DNA from: Owenia fusiformis
Taxonomy: Eukaryota; Annelida; Polychaeta; Sabellida; Oweniidae
Direction: 5' to 3'
Length of the DNA: 64,000 bases
NCBI GenBank assembly: GCA_903813345.2
Contig: CAIIXF020000003.1
Location: forward strand, 30,269,248 to 30,333,247
Shown here in pieces: positions 11,201 through 23,200 of this stretch. Within the stretch, counting starts at the first letter, position 1; every line of letters begins with the position of its first letter. Both the position numbers and the translations under genes were made by a program. A model generated the notes under the pieces. The model had not been told where the DNA came from, searched no databases, and saw nothing but the letters and a program-made list of their open reading frames with translations.

Positions 11201-14200
11201 ATTTTGTGTATCTTCACTGAACTAAAAAACCTAGTAACCTGGGAATCATATCAAATGTTGCAGTCTCCTGGAAGCTCCCTGTCATTTCCTTCTAGAACAC
11301 TAAATGACACAAAACTTACCCAATCAACTAGACAAGGCAGGATGGCCTAATAGAACATCAAACATATTGATCCAATTGTCACAAGTACCTCAAACTGCCT
11401 AAAGAGTCCTAAAGCAACATATGTGATTCAGGCAACAGATAGAAAGGTGACTAATTGTAATGACTATTACAATGAGACTCCTTTATTGCCCAAATGATTT
11501 GATTGTCATCACATCAGAACAATATGATAGTCCTTTTCCTGGCTGTTAAATTCTGCTGGAGTTACAGCAACAGAGTGGAAGAAGGCTCTCTTGGAAATAG
11601 GCCAAACAGAAAAATGGTGACTATGGCTGCATTGTACAGAGCTGGCTGAATAACTGAGTGAGGTATGATCAACCTGTTTTCCAACCTCTCTGAGTTTGTA
11701 TGCAGCTTTAGGGGTAGAAGCAGAAAGAATAGAAATTAAACTGACAAAAAAAGACTAAAGCTGCTAATCACAACAAAACTTGAAGGACAATAGTGCCACA
11801 AGCAATGATACTCCATTGTTTAAACTCACGTCAAAATTCTGCAATTATTTTCTTGCTGGTGTCAAAGTAATGGTGTTGTAGTTGTAAAACATGGTAAATA
11901 CATTGATAAATCTCCAAAACTCACTCAGTACGCAATTTTCAGTTGTTTTGGCAATGTACACAAATTGATTTTGTTGTAAATTAGTGCATTTGTAAGTGTA
12001 AAGAATAAGAAGGGTGTCAAAAGTGAACCTTAAACGGCTCCTATATAATAATGACTTTTAAAAACTGATTTTGTTGTAAATTAGTGAATGTATATTCCTA
12101 TTTATAGAACAGTAGTACCAATGATGTTAAATTCATTAAATTAAATAGAGTATCCATTGTACCAATTTGTGAGTATACAAAATAAGAAGGGTGTCAGAAA
12201 TGAACCTTGCTTAACTCCTAATTATTTATTTTGACTTGACTTCGTAACAGTATTATGTGTTATGTGTGTATGTTGTATTCTACAGCTCTAAACATAGAGA
12301 TAAACATGTCTAATCATACTCTGATGAAATCATAGCAACGTCTCTATTTTATGATTACATTACATTACATAGTGATACATGTACTACATAAACATATAAT
12401 CATACACATATATAAAATATGTTGTGTCCTATATAGTTATAATAATCATATTATAATATCCAGTTACCTTTCAAGATGGTCTGAATGTACTTATTTGTTT
12501 TCTGTTGATACACGTTTCTAACTTAATCCTACAGAATGATAAAATTGAGCACAACTTCCTTTTTCCAATTTTATGGGGTAGGGCACTTTCAACGCTTTTT
12601 AAAAAATACTTTCAATTTTTTAATAATTGAAATCTTCATATTGTAGTATCAGGCAAAGTTATTAGATGTTTTTTAAATAATAATTAATGTTATTTGTCAT
12701 TGCATTCTTTATTTGAACCTAGAAAATGAACATTATTTCCCATTTTACGCCAAATCGCCACACTTTGGGGCCATGGGAGAGGGCTAAAATTCAGTTTAAA
12801 AATTTGAAAAAAATTCACATGACTATTTTCACCTTAAAGAACAACATTTCACCATGAGAGCATGAATTTTCCAAAAAAAAAGATTTTTGCCCACCCTACA
12901 TGTTATTTAAGTCATACTTTGTCGGCCATCTTGAATTTTGGGGGGAAGAAGTGAAATATTCCGTCGATCACAGGGACAGATTTTTGGAAAAAGGTTTTAA
13001 GAAGCAGAAAAGCAAAAGTTTATACTTGTATCACCATCTGAAATATTCTGCCTAATATAGGGGTAAATTCCCCCCACTAAAATGAAAACCCTGAATGATG
13101 GATATTCACAATTGATTTCAGAAGTTTTAATGAGGTTACTTTATTTTTGATCAGAAATTTAGAAGTGAGAGTCTTGGCATAATTGTTCATCCTCCAACAA
13201 CTATGAATCCACTTTCTAGCTATTGTAGAATATAATGACAGTAATTCAATCTTATTTGATAAATACTTTCACTTATTTTGTAGCCAAAGACGACATACAA
13301 GGCGACTCCGGGTCGACTAAATACCCCAGCAAGGCCTGACAATGCAGTACCCCAGCTGCGAAAAACATCCGCCCCAGTCAACAACTCCCAGCGAACTACC
13401 CACCAGGCTGAAGAACCAACTGAAAAATCCATCATGTCTCGTATGGCTTGCTGGGAGCAGAAGGCATCAACAAATCCAAACTCTGTCCCCACCCCCCAGA
13501 AGGGAGCAGTAGGAGTCAGTTTGGCCACAGGGGCTTCTATCACCCCCAAGAAACTTGTCGAACGTGGTAAATCTTTCTCTGAGAAGATCGCAGAGAGAGC
13601 GAAGGATTTACAGACACCAAATAAAAGTCCCACTAAAATACATTCTCCAGTAAAGGTAAGTCTATTACATCAATTAGAAAAATGTCAGCATTTCTTCCAT
13701 TTGTTATTTGTTGTAAAAGCTGATTACATAGATCTAGTTCTGTTGAATTGAAAATGAAATGATAAAATAATATTCCCATGTACATGTATTAACTGTCCAC
13801 TGGGTTGTTTTCTTACTCTTCTTAATTGTCTGAAATGAGATGACATAACAAGAGAAAAATCTAGCAACAGCTCACTGCAGGAGATACATTGCTGAAAACA
13901 GGCAACACAAATGAAAACACCAGATTATTCGAAATTATAACCTTTCATCATGAATTTATGACAAAAATCTGTTGTCAGCTGCTAAGAGAAGAAACCAGAG
14001 CCACTGGGCTTATTTTCTTTACTAGAGGTGAAATTAGGCTCTCGGGTCGGAACACAGAACAAAAATTTGACGACAGATCATAACTCCAAAGCAGTCATAG
14101 TTTAATTGATTCCTCACTTCATCAAATACATTTACCACTGACCATGCAGATCATTCTGTAAGCATGCTGACCATCAAATGTTCAATGCTAAAAAGTAATA

Positions 14201-17200
14201 AACTGCCTTGAATGTATTCTTTGTACTAACTGAGTAGTTATTTGTTCCTAAGATGACTCAGGGAGTGAAGAACATGCAAGAGAACCTTAAGCAGCAGATG
14301 GAGAAGAAATGGCAAGATAACGAGATTGCTGATAAGATACGCCAACAGAAAGATGCTGACATGGATGTTCTCAACACAAGGTGGCAGAATTTCAAGGTAA
14401 TTCTTCATGAGATTTCAAAGAAAAAAAATTGACAATGTATAAAAAAATTCAAGACACCTGATTGTGAGAATTGTTGCCTTGAAGTCATCTTTCAAAACGT
14501 TTATAATATGAGGTAAACTTCCAAAAATACCTGCTTATTACCAGACTTCATAAAAATAGAAGTCATTGGATTGGTAGCTTATTCTTTGGAAATATTAGAT
14601 AATAGCACTCAAGTCATTTGTTCAAATGGGCATATTTTTCAAGGGCTTCTTATTTCATTAGAAATGTCAAGTTGTGTGTTGAATCTAAAATGCATGTTTA
14701 CACTTAGGTCAGAACCCTGTAGGTATTCTAATAATTTGAAGTATTTTTTCAATATTTGTAAGTCTGAGGTGCATTTGTGGGCAGTACAGTTATTTTGCCA
14801 GAGGCTTGAGAGCTATCAATTTCAATGTTTTGAATATGATTTCAATCTTTCTGTCAAATAAATGAATCAGATATTAAACTTAAGTATTTATTTAAAAACA
14901 CTTTAAACATATTTACATATCGCGTACATGAAGTTGACAATTTGATGTCCACACAGGTCATCTGCTTGATAAAACTTATATTCCATATAAGGCCTGAATG
15001 AAGCATGTTTAATGTTCCTTTAGATTTAATTTATTCCGTCTGTTGTCTTGAGGGTGAGATACTTTACATTCCAGGAAAACATGCAACATACATAAATTGA
15101 AAATAAGTCCAGGAAAATGGGTTCACTATATTTCCATGGGAATTTCGCTCTTTTATAAAAAATGAAACAAAGCCCTGTAAAAGATAGAAATGTCTAATGG
15201 TGATCTCAATCTCATAACATTTCTATATAAAATGGAAAGCATACTAGTTTTTCGTACTCCAGATTATTCCTCATTTTATACGCTATACCTGGCAAATAAG
15301 AGTATGAATGACTTGACTTGCTTAAAGTATAGAGCAACATTCCTGGGATTTTCCTTACAGCAAAATCTTCATTTACATCAATATTAATTTATTCATTCAT
15401 TTTAAAGTGAGATGTATTTGTTAACAGTGTCAGTTCATGTTGGAAAAATGAGATCATTTCAGACTTCAGTTTTGAGAGGATGTTGCTTGTCATGAGTCAC
15501 TATATTTTGGCACAGGTGTCACGATTCATGGGGGAGAAACAACGATGATACCAAAAGTGTAACTCATAACAGAAATCATATTATATTGGGATAACATTGG
15601 ATTTATAGCATTACAATATAGGATACAAATTAATATAACAATACATGAATTTGGAGTTTTAACTATCAAAAATTGTTGACAGATAACAAGCAATAAGAAA
15701 AGATGGTTTTTGCTTACACAAGACAGGTAAAAGTATCTACTTCACAATTTGAAGAAAATATCTTTGATATTTAAACGCTAAAGAAATAAAAAAGTGTTAA
15801 TGAGACATCTTTATAATTTCAGGGTGGCCCCGTCACTTCAACCTCTGCTCCTGCGCCAGCTCCACCAGCACCACCAGCGCCCTCTGCCCCTGTTCAAGAA
15901 CCAGTCAGATCAAGGCATCAAACTGCACCACAACCCAAACTCGAGAATGACATGCCTAAGCCTCGTCCTCGCTCAAAGCACCTGTCAGCTGACCTTTTCC
16001 GTGCTGCAGCCCTTGATGAGAGTATAATGCCGGAGCCTGAAGAGCCTAAAACTCGTCCACCTACGATGCGTGGAAAAGTTGGTGATAAACGCGAAGCTGC
16101 AAGAAATAAAGTTAGACAAGGTATAACTGAAATCTTTGTATTTTCTACAATTTTTAAAATAGGAATCAAATATTGAGTTTCAGCATATTATTTCCTTTGA
16201 TATATTCCAAAATCAAAAGCATGCTATTCAACTTAAGATTTGTCTTGAATTTTGAAGACTTGTCGGCTTCCTCAAAAATAAAAGCATTCCTTCCCAGTTA
16301 AATATATGACATAAAGATTATGTCACTAAGTACATTTGAAGCTCAAGAATTATTAATTTGCAATATGAATTTGTGCATGATTATTATTACAAGGAGTTTC
16401 ATTAGCACCAGGCAATATGTGATTTTCTCCAGTTGTTTTTATCAAAATCCCATTCAATGTTGAAATTATATTTCCAATAAGTTTGCCCTTTGTCAGAAAT
16501 TCCAATTAAACCCCTGATTATGTTGCCATTATAGCATGCATTTAAATCAATGTCATTGAGATATTTAATTGGACATTTGATTTGATGGTAGTGATAGTCC
16601 TGACTTGAGTCATACACCCTGCAGATATGTGTTAAATATAGCTAAATTATAATATTACTACTTCATACCTGATCCATGATTTCAGTCATGTCTTTATATT
16701 TTCATAATATGTCAATTTGAATCAATTTCTTCACTTCATACATATTTCAAATTGAGTGTAATTTTTGATGTAAATCACAATATTGTTGGTATTATCGTTC
16801 AAAGATTTTTCATACAATTAAAAGTGCTATATATAGTGCTAATATATTCATAAAAGCGGGTTGTTTAAAAAGTGACAACATGATACTTTGATTTCTTGGA
16901 TGTTATAAGGCATTTTAAATAAGTTAGCCTGTTCTGCAAAATGCCATGTTGAGTAATTTAAAAATTGTCCTAAGAAAATGAATTATGTTTCGATGAAAAT
17001 TCAAGACTCAAAAGATTTCGAATAAATTATCAGGTGGTTGCTTCAATCTTCTATTTATTTATTTTTGCAATTGGCTATTGTTAATTGGTCAATTTGGGTC
17101 ACATGTTCTACTGAGGACTTATGGGACATGACACCATGTAATAGATCACTATAATATGACAGTCAATGACAAATCAACCTGTTCTTTATTACTTTTATAT

Positions 17201-20200
17201 TTGGCTCGAGGCATGTTTTTAGGTTAGACTGTTGTTAGTCAAGTATGTTAAACCATGCTTGCTTTCCTTCCATTGCAAATTTGACAATAATTAAAAACGT
17301 GAATATGATTCATCCTTGAATTAATGGAAAAATTGAATTGGTTTGGCCTATCAAGGCATAGCAAACATTTTTGGAACATCATTTCCAAAAGACAGAAAAA
17401 TGATGGAACAAGATATACAATATACCAATAGATTCTGCCATTTCTCATAGGAAATCTATTTGGAGATGAGGGGTATGGTGTTGGGGAATAATCCCTTTAG
17501 ATCCCTCTTTTTAATGAATTAATTCCTTGATACCAAAACATATCTCAGTATCCATCAATCTCTTCACTAATACCGGGAACATTGACAGTAAAAGCTGTAA
17601 TTAAAAAATGATGAATTGATACTGACACTATTTTTTATGGGTTTCCAGTTTTATGTTTTAAAATTGAATGGTAGCCTGTAATTAAACATAGATACTTGCT
17701 ACTTAAATGAATAATAATATGATTAATAGTAGTGAAGATTGAAGAATTTGAATTTTAAATAGTGACATATTCTAATTTTGCCTGTCAGTCCATAGGATCA
17801 CCCACACGTCTATTTGTCCATTTATCCATTTTGGCCATAAGAAAACTGCCATTTGTTCATATCTATTTTTATTATTAAGACATATTGTTATGGTCTCCAA
17901 TTTTTTGTGGAAACCATTCTGCAGTAGGTGTTTGGCATTCAGTATTTGGGATCTGTAACAAATGGCAGGTGGTGACATTTTGCATGTTAATGCCTTGTGT
18001 ATATTAAATTACACCCCTGTTGATAAGTGCTTTTATTTTGTAAAGAATATATAGCACATAGATTGGGGGAATGCATCAGGTCGAAATGTAACCTGGAGCC
18101 AGTATTAGAAGATGAAGCAGCCTGTTCTGAACCATGTAAACAAGCTATATCCCTCTTTTCAATACCATGGCAGCTAGTCATTAAAAGTTTTTTTGAAATC
18201 TTAAAAATTGATTTAAAGGGTGTTTCAAAAGCATGCTTATGGTATGGTTATTAATGATGCATTCATTACCTTATAGCTTATCTACAACTGTAGATGTTTT
18301 GAAATATACTATATGATTTAAAAATGGCACCAACATTCATCTGGAATATCTTGAATTACTGTTAACACACTTGACTGCCATGGATTCTAATTTGGGATAA
18401 AATGTAGCATAAGTTAGAAATCTTCAATCACTTTTGTTTTGTTCATTTTGTTATAATCAAGTTTTAATATGTTATATACAGTTGCATATGTTTTAAAGCA
18501 TGCTTTGTATTGTCTCCTTTTTATGTATGCATTGTAGGACAATTATATGAAATTGTATCAAAAATAAAAATACATTTTACAAGTAACTGACTGATATTAG
18601 AAAGTCTTGGATTTGTTTCAGGTTTAAAATTTGCATCTTATTAATCTCAAGCTAATTATTCACATTTTAATCATCTTAATATGAAACTTAATGTTTACCA
18701 TTCACTGTCTAAAAGTAGAAGATCATTAGTGAATTAAGACAATGCATGGCATTGTCCATCAAGGTAGTGCATGGTCATTAAAAAATAGTGTATCAGTTAA
18801 CTAAGATAATGCATGGCAATTAAATAAACAGTGTCTAGATTAAAAATTTATGTGCATATTTGATATTTACTTGCATGTGCACTTTGTTTATGTATTCCAG
18901 ATTTTGAGAGTAAACTCAAAACCATGGGCTTCGCGGTCGAATCTAATGCAGATCTCGGCCACGTCGCTAAAATAAATCTTAAAAAAGGTGCAGTGAAGAT
19001 ATCCAAAGGTGCGCAGCCTGGTGAGAAAATAATGGAATATCAAGTTGAGACGACTGTCGAGACAAAAAATGGTGAAACGCGTGTAAGCAGCAAGGTCTTG
19101 AAGGATAATACCAGCACAGATAGCGGATTGAGTCGTGAGGGATCGTTCCGCGGAAATGCCGATTATGACACTCAGAGTGAGACTGGGTCCGAGCGTAGCA
19201 ATAGTCGCCAAAGCACCTCCCCCAGTTCTAGCGAATACACTGTGGATGACAGTATCTTTGAGGCCCCTAGAGGGCGCCCCTACAAACGCCAAGATTCATT
19301 CTCCTCTCAGCAATCGCTCGAGACCGATTGCTCCGAATACACCAATGAAACAGCAGATGAAAGCTACGATGAGCAGGAAACAACCATCAAGCAAAGAGTT
19401 GCAGATTCTTATGACGAGAGTGAATCCGAGGCTAGTAGCACATATGTAAGCCTCAACGAGTATCGTCGACAGACAAGTGGCTCCAAACAGTACAAATATG
19501 TGCCCCGTAATGTACCAGCCGCAGATTACTCCACAACGGAGAGTGACAGTGACTTTGTCCCCTCACATAGTTTTAAGGTGAGAAAATAACCACTGAAGAA
19601 GGAATATTTCTTACACTTCATTCAACATATCATTTACAAACAGACATATTTGGCTGTTTCAAGCTGCTCAATTCTTCCTTTTTATACCTGTTTTCAAGTG
19701 TTTGATAGAAAAGTGTATTCATATCATTGACTGCTATAATGTATTTAGAGAAACTTCAATATACATCTTAGATACATTTTATTCAGAAATAAACTATTTG
19801 TTTTTTCTCAAAGTTTGAAATGAATTGACGATTGTGAGCTTTTGGTATAAATGCAACAATTGTTAAACCCTATTAGATAAAATTCCATCTTTTTTCTAGT
19901 ACCAGACCAAAGCTAACCAGCAAGTGTCTACAAGTCATGGCAGACATGACTTTGATCCCAATGAAACTGAAATAGAGGCTGCTGCTGGCGAGATTGATGA
20001 CCTGCTAGATGAGGTCATGTCCGACACAGAAGATGACATCGATCCTAAGAAGTATGATACAGTGAGTATTGTGCTTAATTTTGTTCAAATGCTATACTTG
20101 CTAATATAAAAGTCACTGATGGTTGAGTTTAGTTCAAAAACAGGGAACTCATCATGACACAAAGTTTTCCATGATGTCATAGATTTAACCAGTTTAATTG

Positions 20201-23200
20201 TTTGAAAACCTGCCTACTTGAATGACCATGCTTTAATTCATTGAATTTGATTCCATAAGTAAAAATTGGCTTAAATTTGATATTTTTCTACTGATAACAA
20301 AAATACCATTTTTATTTTGATATGATATCTTATGATCGTGACAGTAACTATTGAACATATTTTGATATAAACTTAATATTGTGTTTTAGAACTTTGGCCT
20401 CAACAAGCAAGTCAGTTTCAATCCAGATGGTCCTAACTTGACTGTCATCTCCCGAGACAACAGTTCAATGGACAGCATGAGTTCGGCCAGTGATAGCTCC
20501 TCCGAGACACGTCATCAGGCATACAGCCTTAGTTCCTACAGGTGAGTTTATTTGTATGTACAATTCACGTGAATAAATTACATGTGAGAGTTGTTCGAAC
20601 TTAATAAATATGTACCTGTAACAGAGGCTTTGTTGTACAGCTTTGATATCATGTTGAAGTTTTATTTTTAATAAGAATTTTTTTCTTGTATTTTTTATAT
20701 TCAACTTCATGGACTAAATCCCTATTGGCACAATGTTAAAAATATTTTAAAGTTGATTTACTCTTTTGTGGATCACCACCATCTCAATGTTTAATCACTA
20801 CAATCATACCAACAATTTCACCTAGTTGCATGGCAATGGAGTTTATAATTGTGTGAATCAACCCTCTTATTTTATTTGAGTAAAATACATAATGTTTTTT
20901 TTGGTATTTTAAAGTGTGACTCTATGTTCAGTCACCCAATTTTGCTCAATGTCTTTCTAGGTCAACCCAAAGCACAAAGAAGCAGCCAGTACCTGCCCCA
21001 AGAGTAACAGTAGTACGACGTGTAAAACACGAAAGTTCAAGTTCCCAAGAGGATGAAGAACCACTTCCTTTTATTCCAGAGAAGAATGCCAAAGAAAAGA
21101 TTCAGGTATTATTTCTTTCAGATATGATTTTTATCTTACAACCAAGAAGTATTTTGGCACATGTAACTAGCATTTTGGAATCTGTAACATTTGTTACAGA
21201 GGTGAAGTTATAAGCAACAAGTGATTAAAAGCAAAATATGAACATGTCAAATTCACTAGGATCATTTATTCCTAAGCTGAATCAAGATGAATGGAACAAA
21301 TAAATTAAGAACAAAAAATATAAAATAATGTAAATACATTTAGGCAGAAATGTAAAAGTTGTTTATTTCCTGATATTTTAGGAGTTGCAACAACTGGTGA
21401 ATGGGGAACAAAGTGTGATTATGCAGACTAGCAATGCGCTGAACAAATGCTGTGGCCGCGAGTCATCATTTGCAGGGTCAGCGGAACAAGTCGAGTGCAA
21501 TAGATTGCTACTTATAGCATGTAAGTTTCTCAATGAATTGACGTATCGCTGTGTTGCAATGGCCATCATTGGTCAATTGTTTGGAACATGACATCTTTAA
21601 TAGGATTTACATTTGTGCAAGATTGAGCTAGGTAAAAAAAAATCAACAAAATGTTGCCTTTTGTTGAAAACATATAAAGAAAACTCCATTTGCTATAATA
21701 AGAAAGAACAAAATACAAAATCTATGTATCTAGAAATTGCAGTTTTCTTTAGAATCAAAATTTCCTTGTGAATTTTACTGATAGTTGAATTATTTTGTTT
21801 TTGTCTTATTTAGGCCAGAAACGTCAATCCTACTTGGCTGAAATCCAAAAACTGAAGGAAGGCAAGGCAACCAAGCCTCATCCTAATACTTCTAAGGGGT
21901 CTCTTTCTATCAGTGATATGAGACTTCCACTGAAGAAAGATTTCCTCAGCAGGATGGGAACATCCTCAGGTAAGACCCCTTCTCAGTCTCATGTGACAGC
22001 TCTTTATGCAGTTGTTCTTATCTTAGATTAATATTGTATGTAAACATTGCCCAGAAATCAAATTAATGGAATAAAATTTGGAAAAACTTGGAACACGTTT
22101 CATGAAAAAAGTATTACAAATGATTGTAAACCTACTTATGCCAATAAAAGAGATATATTATTGTTGTATATTTCTTTGTAGACAAGACGGTTCACTACTT
22201 CCTTTGCCTGCTTCGTAACGGTCCCCACGTGATAGCCACCCAGATGGTCTCGACACATGACGCAGGAGTTCGCGCCAGTATTGATTTTCCAAATCTTATT
22301 AATATCAAGGAGGTCCATAGAGACTTCAAATATGACTTGGAGATATATTCAATGGTAAGGAGGCATGCATTGATGAGTTGATAACATAGTAAACCTGATT
22401 TTACAGATTTGCAATTGATACAAATGTTCTTGTAAAAATCTAAGAGGATTAGAAATTGTGTGTAAAGTTGATCAATGAACGCAATTTCATGGCGGGTCCC
22501 TTTCATTAACCACCATGTAAACCTATTAACATGAAAAATGAATGGTCCATTTTCATTAACTGTATAGTTTTTCTCACAAAACTTATTTTACGAAAATAAC
22601 AACACCTTAATTTTTGTTCCCCCAAACATAATTAATTTTGTGAAAACAAGATATTAATAATTGCCCAAGTTCATTAGTTGCGTGTATGAAAGTATTGAAA
22701 TTCTCATCCTTCTTGTCTTATAGTCTGTTACAAAGGAAATACAAGACCCAAAGAAATCCAAGTCCAAGACCCCCAAGAAATTGTTTGGAAAGTCTCAAAC
22801 TGGTAAGTATTCTCATCTCTTAACTTTTGAATCTCTCTAATCTCTATGGAGGGAAAACAGTCAATTTCATACTTTTTCTAAGACTTGTATTCAATTTAAA
22901 AGCTCAAAGAGGTATAGTGTGACAGGGTTGGTGAACAGCATGGGTTATTGCTAACTTTTGGTTATCTGAGAATGAATCCCTGGAGAACATTTGATATTCA
23001 TATTAATAGGGTAGATTTATTTATAAGGCAGATTATTCTACTCTCCCTATATACTTTATATGTACGAGGTTAAAGATGGGTTGGGTCACTAGGGATTGAT
23101 GCAGTACTATTTATATCTGTTTTTTTTGCATTGCATCAACATTTGCTTTATTTCCATTTCCAGCTATGCCTAGTCCAGGTGGCCCATATGCAGTGAGGAC

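Larger units (their letters stand above)
9504..13283 (+). other. Anillin intron 4, repeat-rich
   Basis: 3.8 kb holding a diverged direct duplication (about 9600-10110 and 10120-10600), an inverted copy of its outer end (about 12905-13085), a decayed reverse transcriptase (10660-11830), and short direct repeats (near 11945-12215, e.g. gattttgttgtaaattagtg and aataagaagggtgtca). Confidence 0.7.

Noticed and set aside
13220-13633. 137-codon minus-strand ORF
   Set aside because: Antisense shadow of anillin exon 5. The ORFs at 18888-19292 and 9245-9641 are likewise shadows of exons 8 and 4.
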